DNA of 64,000 nucleotides, taken from assembly GCA_029582265.1 (NCBI GenBank), contig CM055819.1, positions 36,411,384 to 36,475,383 on the forward strand, read 5' to 3'. The DNA is from Zoroaster sp. YZ-2022 (lineage: Eukaryota > Echinodermata > Asteroidea > Forcipulatida > Zoroasteridae). The notes beneath the pieces were generated by a model. It worked only from the letters and a program-made list of their open reading frames with translations, searched no databases and had not been told where the DNA came from. The position numbers and the translations under genes are program-made. Positions 24,135 to 36,600 of the stretch are shown here, piece by piece (within the stretch, counting starts at the first letter, position 1; each line of letters begins with the position of its first letter).

Positions 24135-25175
24135 TCAAAGATCCTCATCAGATTGGCTAGACTGGCCAAGAGGGGTGTTTGGTGGGCAAACATGCCCAAA
24201 TCTTGACGGTTCATAATGGTGACACATCGGACAGTCAACACTATGTAGCGCACGTGAGTCATCAGAAGTACCGCTGGACCCGCCACTCTCGCCGGGCGTG
24301 GTCCGCCTGGTCTTGTCCTGGATGTCCCCAGCCGTTACGTCAGCCCCAGACCTGCTGCGTAGTTTTCGAACCATCTCATCCGAATTCTTGTAAGTCAATT
24401 CAAAGTCAAATGCATCGCTGCGAGTTGAGCCACTGCGCTTGTACTTTCTGCTGGCCGTTCTGGTGTCTCCGAGACTGTGGTGCCGTCTGTCCCTCCAAGA
24501 TGCACGGTGGAGCCGATCACCACACCGGCGATTTTTGTCTGATGCTGTGAAGTCGTGGAGTACGGCAGTTTCTGACCTCTTAGCGGCCAACCGCCGGATG
24601 ACGACCCGTTCTCTGGATGAGGCGGCACCCATGCTTGCAGCTCGATGAGTCCGAAATGTGTCGACAGCATCTCCGATGCTACAGTTGAGGGGTGCTCCTT
24701 TAGAGTAACGCATCCTGGGAACGGGGCGGGGTTCGAGGGGTCCCAGCAGAGATTGGCCTCGGTTCAGAGCGGCCCTGTCTACTTGACCAATACGGAGAGA
24801 ATCTACAAACTCTGTGGATATGCCACTGTCCGCCACTGCATCCTTTCCATCTGAAAGCCACCGATCCCTGTGATGTGAAATATGTGATTCTGTATCCCTG
24901 TCCTTTCCAGTTCTTTTAAATGATGAGTTTGCTTTCGTGGGTACTTTGGCATCAGTTTGATCTCGCTCTATCGGTTTATTGCGTCCATTTTGTTTCTTCC
25001 TCATGTCAACAGTGAGGCCGCATTCTTCCACTCGTATCTGAGGCAACTGTGCATAGTTCCTCTTGCCTACGGACCCATCACTACTTGGATTCCCCTCATC
25101 CGTCCCTCTTTCGATACTGTTTGTTTTACTGAACATAAACACAGGTGTGGTTTTGTAGAGCATGCCAAAAGTCAT
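24135..25175 (-). CDS. P3: unknown Cys-motif protein, 346 aa
   Basis: This is a single open exon. I chose ATG at 25175; the frame is open a little further upstream but has no earlier ATG. The protein is very basic (many Arg, Ser, Asp), probably disordered, and has no signal peptide or membrane segment. A DSGIST hexamer near residue 113 resembles a beta-TrCP phosphodegron, which is only suggestive. The C-terminus carries HSVDCPMC followed after 11 residues by CPPNTP (Cys315, Cys318, Cys330; His at 319, 320 and 328). P5 ends with the same pattern, which marks the two as paralogues. The C-x2-C-x11-C spacing could bind a metal with a His as fourth ligand, but no known zinc-finger class fits. It is convergent with P2 and followed by an immediate poly(A) signal. 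Function unknown. Confidence 0.75.
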   Translation of the reverse strand: MTFGMLYKTTPVFMFSKTNSIERGTDEGNPSSDGSVGKRNYAQLPQIRVEECGLTVDMRKKQNGRNKPIERDQTDAKVPTKANSSFKRTGKDRDTESHISHHRDRWLSDGKDAVADSGISTEFVDSLRIGQVDRAALNRGQSLLGPLEPRPVPRMRYSKGAPLNCSIGDAVDTFRTHRAASMGAASSRERVVIRRLAAKRSETAVLHDFTASDKNRRCGDRLHRASWRDRRHHSLGDTRTASRKYKRSGSTRSDAFDFELTYKNSDEMVRKLRSRSGADVTAGDIQDKTRRTTPGESGGSSGTSDDSRALHSVDCPMCHHYEPSRFGHVCPPNTPLGQSSQSDEDL

Positions 25176-26611
25176 TGTGCGATTACGTTGCCACAAAAAA
25201 CCTCAAATGGGTTGTCGACATACATGTACTTGAGATAAATTTCTACAGCAACGGCCAATATCTTCAGTAATTATTCTTTAAATCACGAACACGATTATTT
25301 GATCCCAAAGTAAACATACGCCACTAATATGCGCGGTATGCTTTTAAACTTTCTTGACTCTAAACAGTCAGTACTGGTCCAGATTGGTCTACAGCAGTTC
25401 GTTAGTTGTCTAAGCAGCTGTAGTGAAATGTTGGGAAAAAAGTACGTCAGTTTGACCCTTTTAATGGTCGTAGTTTCCCAGCAGTTTTAACAAGAAAATT
25501 GCATGGAGGTAGAACGGCAAATCTCTCTGACGGTCCTGAAGATGAATGATCACTCAGGTGAGGAGTTCACCGGGCGTAATTAATTTCACCGTTCATGTAC
25601 TTATCGACAATGTCACTCTCCACGCATCGGGGTTAAAACAAAGGTTGTACGGTCAGAATAAATCTTGAAAACGAGATTTCTAATAAACACCTGTTTACCT
25701 GTTCGCCGTTTCCTGGGCGTTCACGGTTAATGCGTGTGCTGCTTTGGCTATTAAGAATCTGTTCTCACGATCAACACCTAGTTGGTACTCGGAGTAAAAT
25801 GGTCTGATTACAATGCAGTAACATAGTCATGTGGCATATCTGAATGTCAAGTTTATACACGGATACATTTTATACGATGAAAACTGCATGGAAATTATTT
25901 CTGTTGCTTGTCCATGGTCGCAAATTTCGTTACAGAATTCAAAGTGATGATGTTCGGCCATTAAACACACACATAATGAAGAGCAAGGACGAAAACAGAC
26001 AGCACACCGTGGGAGATAATGCTGTGACACGAATTCATCAACGGTCATAAACTTACAGTTATTGGTATTGCATTCACAACTTCCAGTCTGTATTGTTGCA
26101 CTGCTATTATTGGAGCTTCATGTATGTAACGCCTCTAGCAGAACAGACTATACCATGAATGACCAAATGACCTGGGAGCAGCGACAAATCAACGCTAGGG
26201 ACAAGTAATGCTCGTATGGCGCCCCTACAGTTTGAACATTGCTTTAGTACATATATACATATACTCACAAGAGTCACACTGACTCAAGCTTTCGTGTACA
26301 CTTAAAAAAACAACACCATGCAAACATGTATCGATTACACAGCAATTATTGCCGTGTTTAATCAAGCTGAGCAAGCTTGATATCAAATACTACGCAAGTG
26401 CTCTTTCTTGAAAGAATGCAAATAAGTTCTAAGAGTATCGGCTAACTGCTCGAGAATTTTTCAATTAAGGGATTCAAACTTCCACACGGATAAGGTTCTG
26501 ATGCGTGAAATTTAATTTGAAACTTGAAAGAACACCCATTAGATACAAACAAATCCAATACTTCACGTATTATGCTTTTTACTTTTGTTCTATGTATGAT
26601 CTCTTTTAAAG

Positions 26612-27190
26612 AGAAGACACAACAAAAAACTGCTTCTATGAGTATGCTTACTCTTTTTGAATCAAGATATATATTGAAGGGAAGGTATAACTTTGGCAAT
26701 GTTGCCAAACTGCTTCTATGAGTACCGGTACGTTTACTTTCTTTGAATCATGGAGGAAGAAAGCTTTCTTCCTCCATGTTTGAATCAAGATATACATTAA
26801 AGGGAAGGTACAACATTGGTAATGTTGGCAAAACTTCTTCTATGAGTATACTTAGGCCTACTCTCTTTGAATCAAGATATACATTGAAGGGAAGGTGAAA
26901 CATTGGTAATGTTGGCAAAACTGGTTCTATGAGTACGCTTACTCTCTTTGAATCATGATATACATTGAAGGGAATGTTTAGTCTATTTGAATCAAGATAT
27001 ATACAATAAAGGGAAGGTACAACATTGGTAATGTTGGCAAAACTGCTTCTATGAGTACGTTTACTTTCTTTGAATCAAGATATTAAAGGGAAGACATAAC
27101 ATTGGTAATGTTGGCAAAAGTGCTTCTATGGGTACCGTATTCTTACCTTCTTTGAATCAAGATATAATATGCATTAAACAACCAACATGT
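26612..27190. repeat. Tandem array of 80-100 bp units
   Basis: Six to seven diverged units share AACATTGGTAATGTTGGCAAA, CTGCTTCTATGAGTAC and CTTTGAATCAAGATATACATT. Single diverged copies occur near 15010, 33800 (inverted), 57725 and 63547 (inverted). A miniature palindrome interrupts one unit at 26749. Confidence 0.85.
26749..26778. mobile_element. Miniature palindromic element, copy 3 (30 bp)
   Basis: A perfect 30-bp palindrome CATGGAGGAAGAAAG with its complement, flanked by TTTGAAT on both sides (26742-26748 and 26779-26785). Sister units of the surrounding array read CTTTGAATCAAGATATA without interruption, giving the pre-insertion sequence directly. Confidence 0.9.
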
Positions 27191-28231
27191 GAAAGTTTCA
27201 GCTCAATGAAGAGTCTAAGTCATGCGAAAAGTGTGAAAAGCATTCGCAATTTTTTTTTTACAGAAACCACATTAAGCAAATGTTATTTTCAAACAATCAC
27301 CGCCACCCGAGGACCCGTTAATTGTTCACTTGCAGTGTGTTAGTCCTTGGTTTACGCCATAAACAAACTCATCCCTTTACACACACAAAAGCCGTGGTCA
27401 CGTCAGGCTATTTCCCAGCTTTACAAACAAATTGACACGACCGGTTCTTAACAAGTGTTTATAGATAGTCCACACAAAAACTGAGTAAATACACCGACTC
27501 CTTGAAACTATCTTGAATACAGTGAATTTACACACATTCACCTCAGTCCAAAAAAATTAAGGAATTTATGATGCAGTATTTGGGGGATTTCATCATCCAT
27601 TACATAACAAAGTATTCCATTAATAATTAGTATAATTACCCAGCTCTTAAACTGTACAATATATTAATTAGCTTGAATTTTTCGTTTAGTTTAAAAACGG
27701 CGTTTTGGTTTGTATACTGAGATGACATGGGGACTTACTCAGACAGTGGAAAGCAAAGATAACTTGATAGACACCCCGTGTCACAATGAAGCATCGTTAT
27801 ATTCATTAGTATTTCTCTTTATATGTTAATTTTTTTTATAAATGGTTTATTTAAAATCGACCATCGCAGCCAACAGCTGAATTGCGGCCAGATTACATAA
27901 AAACTATCATACAAAGAAAGAATCTTTAAAAAGAGATTAATATTGACATAATATGAGCATGCAGAACATGACGTTTAAGACTGGATATTCTAAAGAATAT
28001 TCTAAGGTAATATGCGACCAGAAGTCGTGTACATATACACTTCTGATGCACCCTTAAATCATAAGCCTACTATTTCCCTAAAAGATCCATCACAAGTTCT
28101 TGTAAATATTACCAATTATAGTTTGAAAAATGTCTTCATCTAAAGCAACAGAGAAATAAGTTATAGTTGTAGCTTTGGATGGTGAAAAGGATAAGTAAAG
28201 GTTGTTTGCGGTGACACCATGTGAAATTATC

Positions 28232-28369
28232 AATTGAGCAGTAATTAGTTCTGAAAAGAACTGCTGGTTACACTGGCTACAACTCGACGTTTCGATCAGT
28301 ATGCTCTGATCGTCTTCAGGAGAAAGTTGTAACCACCAGTTCTTTTCAGAACTAATTACTACTCAATTG
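28232..28369. repeat. Foldback with about 40-bp arms and a GATCAG hairpin loop
   Basis: AATTGAGCAGTAATTAGTTC...GGTTAC is mirrored by GTAACC...GAACTAATTACTACTCAATT. The loop holds CGATCAG-TATGCT-CTGATCG. A related single-orientation copy lies at about 47100-47205. ACGTTTCGATC followed by CTTCAGGAG resembles Penelope-like terminal regions. Confidence 0.65.
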
Positions 28370-29459
28370 AGTCTTTTACATGGTGTAACCGTAAACAGTC
28401 TTTATTCAACAAGTGTTTTCTTTATAAATGAATTGAAAACACAATCACCTTTAACTTACTGGGTAGAGCCTATTCTGAATATAGGGTAGACGAAACAGTC
28501 TCTTCGTGCTCAACAAAAATAATATACTGCACGGTTTCTTTACTATAATGAGCCTATTCATCTAAATTCAAAGTAAAGCTATAAGAGTGTTTTATATAGG
28601 GTGACTTTCATCCAATCATATCCCGCCTAATCGAGTGTGACACGCCCACTATAGTCACCGACAGTCACCTTTTCCAATCAATGCTCTGTGCAACAGGAGA
28701 CAGCAGTTTGATGAGAGTACTATAAAAAGTCACCCACACCATCACATGATTTGAAATAATTATAATGCAAATTTGTTTAGCGCCCTCAAACCATTCAGAA
28801 TAAAAAAGGTTAACTGCTTTGAACTGGAATGGCCGTTTACCAGAGTTGTAGTAGGCTATTCGTAGTCCTACTCGTGTACTCATGACAATGTATGGGGTAT
28901 TTGAAATGTGAAAATCCAGTAGAACTAGAAGCAAGATCCTAGTACATCAAAAACGTACAGAAGACCTAGGCCCTATATACGGTTCTTCGCAATAGGCAAG
29001 ATCCAAACCGCATGGTGTTACCGCAAACCGAACCGACAATCATTTGAAATGATTTCGCAACATACAAATAATGGTTTACTTTATTTATTGTCAAATTTAT
29101 TCTTGTTCTGGTCGGTTTTTCTTGGTTTTTGTCGGCAACAAACATGCATAGTTTTGGCTTTAAACATGTTTAATGGTCCCGGTACTGGTAATATAAACGT
29201 CTACATGGTATTTGCATGCACGCATTCTGTCGTAACACAAACAGTATGAAAGTATTTATTAGGCCTATATTATACACGAATACAAATGACAACAATATCC
29301 TTCCTTTCAGTAAGTATTTCTGTGCACAAATTCATTTTGAATCGGGCCATAATGTACTAATAAGGGCCTGTTTGTTTAGCACATATCCGAACCTCGATCA
29401 CCAGACCGTATTTATCTGGGGTTAAGCAAGTTGTAAGTTTTCATTTTAAGACATTGAAC

Positions 29460-29494
29460 CATGGAGGAAGGAAAGTCTCTTTCCTTCCTCCATG
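29460..29494. mobile_element. Miniature palindromic element, copy 4 (35 bp)
   Basis: CATGGAGGAAGGAAAG and its complement surround a 3-base centre. Flanked by ATTGAAC on both sides (29453-29459 and 29495-29501). Confidence 0.85.
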
Positions 29495-30465
29495 ATTGAA
29501 CCAACAAAAAATTCCGTCAAGGATTAGTACCAGTAAAATAAAAACTCAAATTAATACAATGCTAGCCCACTGTTCACAAGGAATGTTCACTGTTCAATGT
29601 TCACGAATTTAATGAACAAAAAATTAAGATTTGTTCGTTTAATAACGATATTATCAAACATTCAATTTGGATGAACTTATATTTGAATAAGGAAGCAAAA
29701 TAGGAAATGTTGTCATAGCAAATAACTGCACTTTAATTTTAAATTTACAAAAACATTATTGTATCGTACAACTACCGTATGTCATAAAATCACAATACAT
29801 TCAAATAAACTGATTAGCTTACTTAAAACACGGCACTGTAAAGGGTGTTATGCTGTATATAACTGTCTATCACAAAATCAAATCATATAATATCAATTTA
29901 TTAATTTTTCTTATCAAATATGAAATGCTCGGCTTCTCTCTATATGGCTAGTCCAACAAGAACGGGAAGCACATAAAGTTGCCGCAATCATTAGTATTAT
30001 ATGGCTCTGTTATGATTACCCAGACTGTGAAAATGCACCAATTTATAATTGAAGTTTTGGTTTTTAATAAGCTGGCCGGTCCAAATCTGTTTACTCTTGT
30101 TTAATTTAAGAAAAAGCTAAATCTATGTTTCATTCGAATCAGCCAGTGCACTTAAGGGGATTGTACACCAGTGGTATAAATGCATCCACGGATATGTACA
30201 GAAACAAACCTGTGAAAGTTTCAACCTATTTCATTTTGTCGTTGACGAGAAAAAAAGTGAAAATGCATTTAGATTTTTGTCTCATGAAATCAATAATTCA
30301 GTTTGGAAATTATTTTACAAATTTTACTAAAATGATAGCCACTAAGAGAGAGATTTCAAGGGATGTTTTAAACCTTGAACAACTTTACACTAAGACTGAA
30401 TGTAAAACTGTGACCAAAAGTTTTTTTTTTTAGTGTCAAAATGTTCCGTGGAAGTAGAAAACAAA

Positions 30466-31803
30466 TTAGTGCGCATAAAGTTCCTTCATTCTGTGAATCA
30501 GACTGTCCATTTTCATCTTAAGATTTAAAGTTTCAAAATCGTATAAGTCCTCCAAGCTGTCTGCCTCGCTCACCGGAGGAGTTAGGCTTCCCTGAAATGA
30601 TAATCGGTTCCAGTTGTATACCGAGTTGATTGCGGCTACATGCATGTGAGGATGGGATGGCCCAATAATACCGTTCTGCTCGAGTTCGGTAATGTTCATC
30701 AGCTTGTATTTGGGACATTGAGATGTCAGACCAGGTGGCCGGATAGGTGCGATGCGAGTCTGCATTACGGACCAAGGATCCACGAGCTGGTTCGAGCAGC
30801 AACCGACGTCTTTCACTGGCGACGGCAACTCTTTTGTGACGGGACGAGTATGCTGGAGATGACGGCTACATATCCTCTTCGTTTCTTGTGGTTTTCTGGA
30901 CCAGATTGTGCTCTTTCTTCTTACGAAAAATGGCCGGTGTACATACAGAGATTTAGCAAACTCGATGCGGGTGTTCTTGGCCGTGTAAGCGGTCGAATCC
31001 CAGGTACCCTCAGAGCGCAATAACTCAGTGCTATCTGAGATTTCGTCTGAGACAGATCTGTCGGACTGCTTGGCTGGTCTGATGGGAAGGGTAGATGTGG
31101 AAGCAAAAACAGAGTCTTTGCTCCCAAATTCTGCCTGCTTCGTCAGTTGCCTATACACTGGGCGTCTCCTTTTCTCCTGCGGTTTCTCCACATTAATAAG
31201 CTCACAAGATGTTTCATTGGTCACAGGCTTGAAGAGTATATCCACCCGTGTAACATGAGGATGTGCACAGTTTCCATGGAAACCTTCATCTTCCAGCTCC
31301 CTTTCTAGCTCTCTGTCCATCGCGGGGATGCGAGAAGTTGATTTTAATTTCCGCTTTGAATCTATATTACTCTCATTTCCTGCAGGAATTTTAATGAAGT
31401 GGTTGTCTTTTTTCTCCAGAGTTTTTCTATTGACTGATCCCTTCACACGCGACACACTTGTCCGTCTGTTGCGGCATTTACTGCCGGTGTGAGACTGGCT
31501 ACTTTCTTCTGCCTGGTTTGCGGGGAAAATCAGTTTCACCGTAGTTGTTTGAATACTGTTCCTTTTTACCCTCTTCCCCGTCTCAATAGAAAGTGACTTG
31601 TCCGTTTTCTTCAAGCTATCTCTCTTCTCCAAGGAGGCTGTGTGGAGTTTGTCGCTACCGCTACCTCTGGCGGGGTGTTTCTCGGCGGTTATCATCGGGA
31701 GTGGTGTCACTGGTTTTCTTGTTACGATCAGTAGACCGTAATCAGCGCTGCTCGGTAATTTCGGCTGCTGGCTAGTGCCTAGCCTAGTGTACATTGTCTC
31801 CAT
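30466..31803 (-). CDS. P4: unknown basic disordered protein, 445 aa
   Basis: This is a single open exon from ATG at 31803, preceded on the minus strand by AATAAA-ATG. The protein is rich in Lys, Arg, Ser and Thr with no recognised domain. The first two thirds are low-complexity and basic. The last 60 residues become acidic, with a predicted amphipathic stretch (DLYDFETLNLKMKMDSLIHRM) that could form a helix. A QCPKYK...GIIGPSHP stretch about 90 residues from the end loosely follows the CPxCK...GDICPPNSP pattern of P5 but lacks two of the three Cys, so it may be a degenerate form; this is tentative. Size, base composition, single coding exon and position support membership of the same local gene group. 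Function unknown. Confidence 0.7.
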   Translation of the reverse strand: METMYTRLGTSQQPKLPSSADYGLLIVTRKPVTPLPMITAEKHPARGSGSDKLHTASLEKRDSLKKTDKSLSIETGKRVKRNSIQTTTVKLIFPANQAEESSQSHTGSKCRNRRTSVSRVKGSVNRKTLEKKDNHFIKIPAGNESNIDSKRKLKSTSRIPAMDRELERELEDEGFHGNCAHPHVTRVDILFKPVTNETSCELINVEKPQEKRRRPVYRQLTKQAEFGSKDSVFASTSTLPIRPAKQSDRSVSDEISDSTELLRSEGTWDSTAYTAKNTRIEFAKSLYVHRPFFVRRKSTIWSRKPQETKRICSRHLQHTRPVTKELPSPVKDVGCCSNQLVDPWSVMQTRIAPIRPPGLTSQCPKYKLMNITELEQNGIIGPSHPHMHVAAINSVYNWNRLSFQGSLTPPVSEADSLEDLYDFETLNLKMKMDSLIHRMKELYAH

Positions 31804-33214
31804 TTTATTGAGAGATTATCTTCGACGAAGTGTCAGGTGACAAAGTACATTTCTGTCCAATCCGAACGGTCAATAAAATCCAACTTCCGATGACGTGTAA
31901 TACTCTCTAGTCGCAATGATGACCACTGCATACAATGACAACTGGCTTTCAGTCTTATGCAAAATTTATCTGACTCTGCAAAATAGGACAATCCTATTTT
32001 TGAGCCGATATTGGGAGATCCACGTCTTTAGTAAAGGGAGGCTAGTCTTCAATTGTAAGAGCATAAATGTCTACATTCCGCAGAAAATTAAGAACCATTG
32101 ATGACAATGCTGTGGTCATGTAATAATTTTGTTTTGTATGCTGGTAGCCTCGTTTGCCAACGGTTAAACAAAGTATTTTGTGCAAGCATGTAGTCACGGG
32201 GTGTCGAATTCTATTTACAGAGTGATTTTCATCCTAACACTGGCTTCTGGCACATCATTGTTACGGGCGCTGTAAAACAACTCCTGCCTCAATAGTTTAT
32301 CTCCACAATACATCACCGATATGTGTTATAATAAACACGAACAACCGCCACTTCGCTATCCAAACACAAGTGCAGAATACCCCGTCAGGAGCAATTAATT
32401 TTGTTTTCATTCAACCTTTATTACCAACATGAAAGGTGGCAACCTCGTCATTATCTCCCGTGTTAAATGCAGTGCAAAGGGTGTAGGGTTTTACCCTTCC
32501 GGACCCTGTTGTGCAGATGTATTATACAATGGCTTCCTTCATGACTGTACTGTCTCCGTTTTGCTCCCGCTCAGCATTACCTATGGCCACTGGGGCTTTA
32601 TGATGGAGTGACTGTGTAATCAGCGAAGTGACTGCTATAATGGGACGAATGTCTTTAAAACTATCGGTGGAAGGAGTAAACAATCCATTAAAAAAAAAAC
32701 AATTCCAATGTCGCTTTCAAAGTTATTTACCAAACGTCATTTAACGATTAGTTGTCAGGTCGACCGGCGAAGTGCTGTTTTGTGTCATAAACCGGTACTG
32801 ATATCTGGGTATTTATACCTCCTGTGACCCTCGGTGCATGAATGCCTTTTTAGGTATGAATATTAAATTTGAAAAAATGTACCGCATAATTCCCCATTAT
32901 ACACTGTATTCTTAAGTCTAATAAATGTTATGGGAATAATTATAACAAACTGGTTTTACCACAGTGGTTTTAACTACTCTGTTCTGTAAATGGGTATCGT
33001 ATTTATTGGCGGGAGCGCACTTTTTTGTGGAAATCATGGTAGCTATTTCAGGGCTTGTTACACTTTTGCAACAACATTTTTATTAGATATGTCAGAAATC
33101 GTTTATTTTAAATGAAAAGTACAATATTGGTAATTACCCAATTACAAAATTATCGAATTATTATCTGAAAGGTAACTTGAAGCTGGTAAATGTACCAACC
33201 ATCATTATGTCTGA

Positions 33215-33218
<4 letters not shown>

Positions 33219-33275
<57 letters not shown>

Positions 33276-33618
33276 TGTGGACTTATATAGCGCACGTATC
33301 CACCAACTAAGTGGTGCTCAAGGCGCATTATATTATTACCCCTGCTCATAAGGCTCATAAGGCTCATAAATCATTCCTGAAACCATCTCAGCTCCCTGGG
33401 GAGTATACAGCTCAATTGCTGCCATTACAGCGCATATAGGGCTAATCAACCAACTCTGCCCTCACAGGTACCCATTTAACCCCTGGGTGGAGAGAAGCAA
33501 TTATGGTTAAGTGTCTTGCTCAAGGACACAAGTGTCACGGCCGGGATTCGAACCCACATTCTGCTGCTAACACCAGAACTTGAGTCCGGTAAGCTAGACC
33601 GCTCGGCCACGACACTCC
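33219..33618 (-). mobile_element. tRNA-derived SINE (family A), copy 2
   Basis: Same body as the copy at 21698, with the tRNA-like head at the right end (B-box GGGATTCGAACCC on the plus strand) and a pure (AAT)n tail at 33219-33275. Confidence 0.85.
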
Positions 33619-36600
33619 ATTGCTTTCATTCGAGAGAAACCACAAACAAATATCTATATTTTCAAAACGTTTTTGCTTAAAATGTTATCTGTAAACATTT
33701 GGGAATGCTTTTTCACATTTTTTCCCCGAATAACTTAGGCTTAGACTTTCACAGGCTTATTTTTAATGTATATCTTTAATAATAAAAAAAACCATATTCA
33801 TAGAAGCACTTTGAGTTTTGCCAACATTGCCAATGGTGTAACTGTAACACATTTCAGTATAACAGACATGCCTTTTATGATATATTCGCCAGCTTATTCC
33901 GTGTAAACGGATATAATTGAGCTACAAGATTCATCACGAATCATTCGTTGAAGATTACGGTACGAATACTATACAACTTACGAGGGTAATGACTCTTTCT
34001 TGTAATGTTCTCTTATAGCACAGGAAACAAACACTAGTCTGGTGGCAAACGCAAGATTTAAACATCGGCGTAAACATCGGTATTTAAGAAAAGATTGAAC
34101 AGTCAAAATACCCGGCATGTCAAATTGTGGAGGAATTGTGCCACTATTCGAACAATCATCGCACTGGATGATTTGGACAATGCAGATTTTTGCACAGAGT
34201 GTAGAACGATATGAAGCTTAGGATAAGGCGTCAAGTTGCATGATTTAAGTGATACATAATGCTTTTTGGGGCATGAAGTGTATCACAGTCGTAAAGAACA
34301 TTAGTCCAAATTACATTCATTGACTGAAGTGAATGATTGTTAAGTCACACAAATTCTTCTTCTGAAGCACCTCTTTTTTATTTTTAGAGAAGGTTATCAA
34401 ATACTTCTGATATTCTATGATTGAATTGAAGTATAATAATTTCACACAATTTTTGCTAGAAATGGTTCATGACCTTTCTTAATTATCTCTGAAACATTCA
34501 AAGGTCAGATTTATATGACATTTCTTGATTCCGCAGATTGAAACTTACTCCAAAAATCCCGGTAAGAATACACTAATCTGCACTACAGAATCCATGAATG
34601 AACGTTATGGCACCATCCATCCCATGCTCATCTGGTAACCAACTGTACGATAACAGTATCGTCAGCAATAGCTGGTACTCACTGATACACCGGTCCATTC
34701 TGCCAATCAAACAACAGCACTTTGGTAACCAGTCCGGTTGGTAAGTGTGACATCATCTCAGCATAAGCCACACCCTTAACAAAAATCTGATATCATACGA
34801 AAATGCAGTGCCTATACTTTCACATTTACAGAAGAAATCGTAAAGAGTAAGAGTTTATGTTTTTGCAAAAGATAAAAAAATCTTACTACTGGTTACCAAT
34901 TCAGCGATATTATCGCACTGATTTCGTGAAAAGGGGTTTTCAATCTTTTTAATTAAACAGTAATCTAATATTGCGTTGGAGCTAGTAGGCTACACGTTGT
35001 AAAACGAGTGTATGTGCCGTTTATGACGCACCCACTTACGAAAAGGATAGAGCTGGCTTTCCATGACGACTGTCACTACATCGGTTTTTATGCAGGAGGC
35101 GTGACTGAATTTTCAGAATTGCTAAGGGTTGGCGTGGACTATGACCATATCTGTATTGGTGTATTGCATAAAATATTATTTTACTGAACAAAAAAAATAT
35201 GCGATAATATTAAGAAGAGGCTTTACCAAGATGGGCCATGTCAGTGAATTTACAAACCTCAGCTATCCCATATCGGTCTGACATCACACGCAACCATCTA
35301 CTCGTACATGCACACTCATGTGATTTTAATGTACTGCAAGGGTTATGTAGAGTTTATATCCCCAGCTAAAGATAACAGCAATTTAATTGCACACTAATAC
35401 ATGATTAATAACGCTGCCACTATAAACTTTGAAACCCTTGAAAACACCCACCAGATAATGAAACAGAAATAATTTTTGACAAATTGAAGCTAATCATCAG
35501 TAAATTGTTTACCATGAAAATGATTATTGGGCATGAAGACCCAGATATTTCAAGACGACTATCATTTTAGCATTATAAGGTTATATCAATACCCGATTAA
35601 TACTTCAGATAATACTGACTGACAATAAATTACCTGCAGTCATGTGAAGTAATAAGTTTTTATTAACTATAGGTAAACATAAAGTATTTATCTTACCAAA
35701 ATATTGGTAATTACCTGATTACAACATTTACCAAATTATTATCTGAAACGGCTAACTTGATGTAAAGTTTTGCGTCATTAATAACAAAGTATTGATCATT
35801 GATAAATTATGATTATAAACATTGATAAATAAATGATCATTTGATAAATTACTGTAAAAGAAACCGACACTTTTCCAAAGAAAACTAACTACATTTCAAA
35901 GGAGCGGTTTTTCTCTTACAAACACGTTTGCAATGTTGCCGTTAAAACAATGGGTAAATGGATAAGTGTAGGTTTATACACGTTGGTTTCACCTTTGCCA
36001 TTTAGTGTTTGGCTCCAGTCTTACTTGTTTCTTATTTTCACAGCCTTGGAAACCATCGTAAGTGGAAACACTAGTCTCACAAATTACCACGGCCTGTTCT
36101 CTTGAACAGTCATACATCTTGACTGAGAGGCCCTATTTCAAACTTACCGAAATACATGTACATCCACTGAGTCTCAAAACGGCTGTTATATTGTGTCAGG
36201 ATTTATTCATAATGATAAATATATGTGCCATTAATAAAGATGAAATCATTTGCTTGCGCTGTTGATTATAAAAGTAATCATGCTTTCAATTTCCGCATCA
36301 CAGTTGAATACAAAATTACTCTTCTCACCATTACAAATTGTTATCAAGAAACAAGTGACAGTCATGTTATGTTATCCCAAAGCAGTCTATGTATTAAGTG
36401 TTTGGGCTTTTCGAGGTTTCAAATGCAAAGTCCTGTGAACCTTTGTTTTTTGGGGCCATTGTTTTTTGTATCTAAAATGACATTTTGAAATTCAACGCCA
36501 AGACATTAATTGGTTAACAAGGTGACCCACTACCCATACGACCTGTGTCAAAAAGGTTATCCAAACAGGCTAACCCCTGCAACATCCAACCAGATCCAAT

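Larger units (their letters stand above)
25197..30465. other. Intergenic region between P3 and P4
   Basis: No credible exon is seen. It holds the tandem array at 26612-27190, a palindromic foldback at 28232-28369 and two miniature palindromes. The 102-codon open frame at 30125-30433 has no recognisable domain and overlaps a dispersed repeat (TGTGAAAGTTTCA words also near 15119 and 27189). Confidence 0.5.

Noticed and set aside
24950..25000. DSGxxS phosphodegron-like words in P3 and P5
   Set aside because: The words are short and expected by chance in Ser/Asp-rich proteins; not reported as a function.
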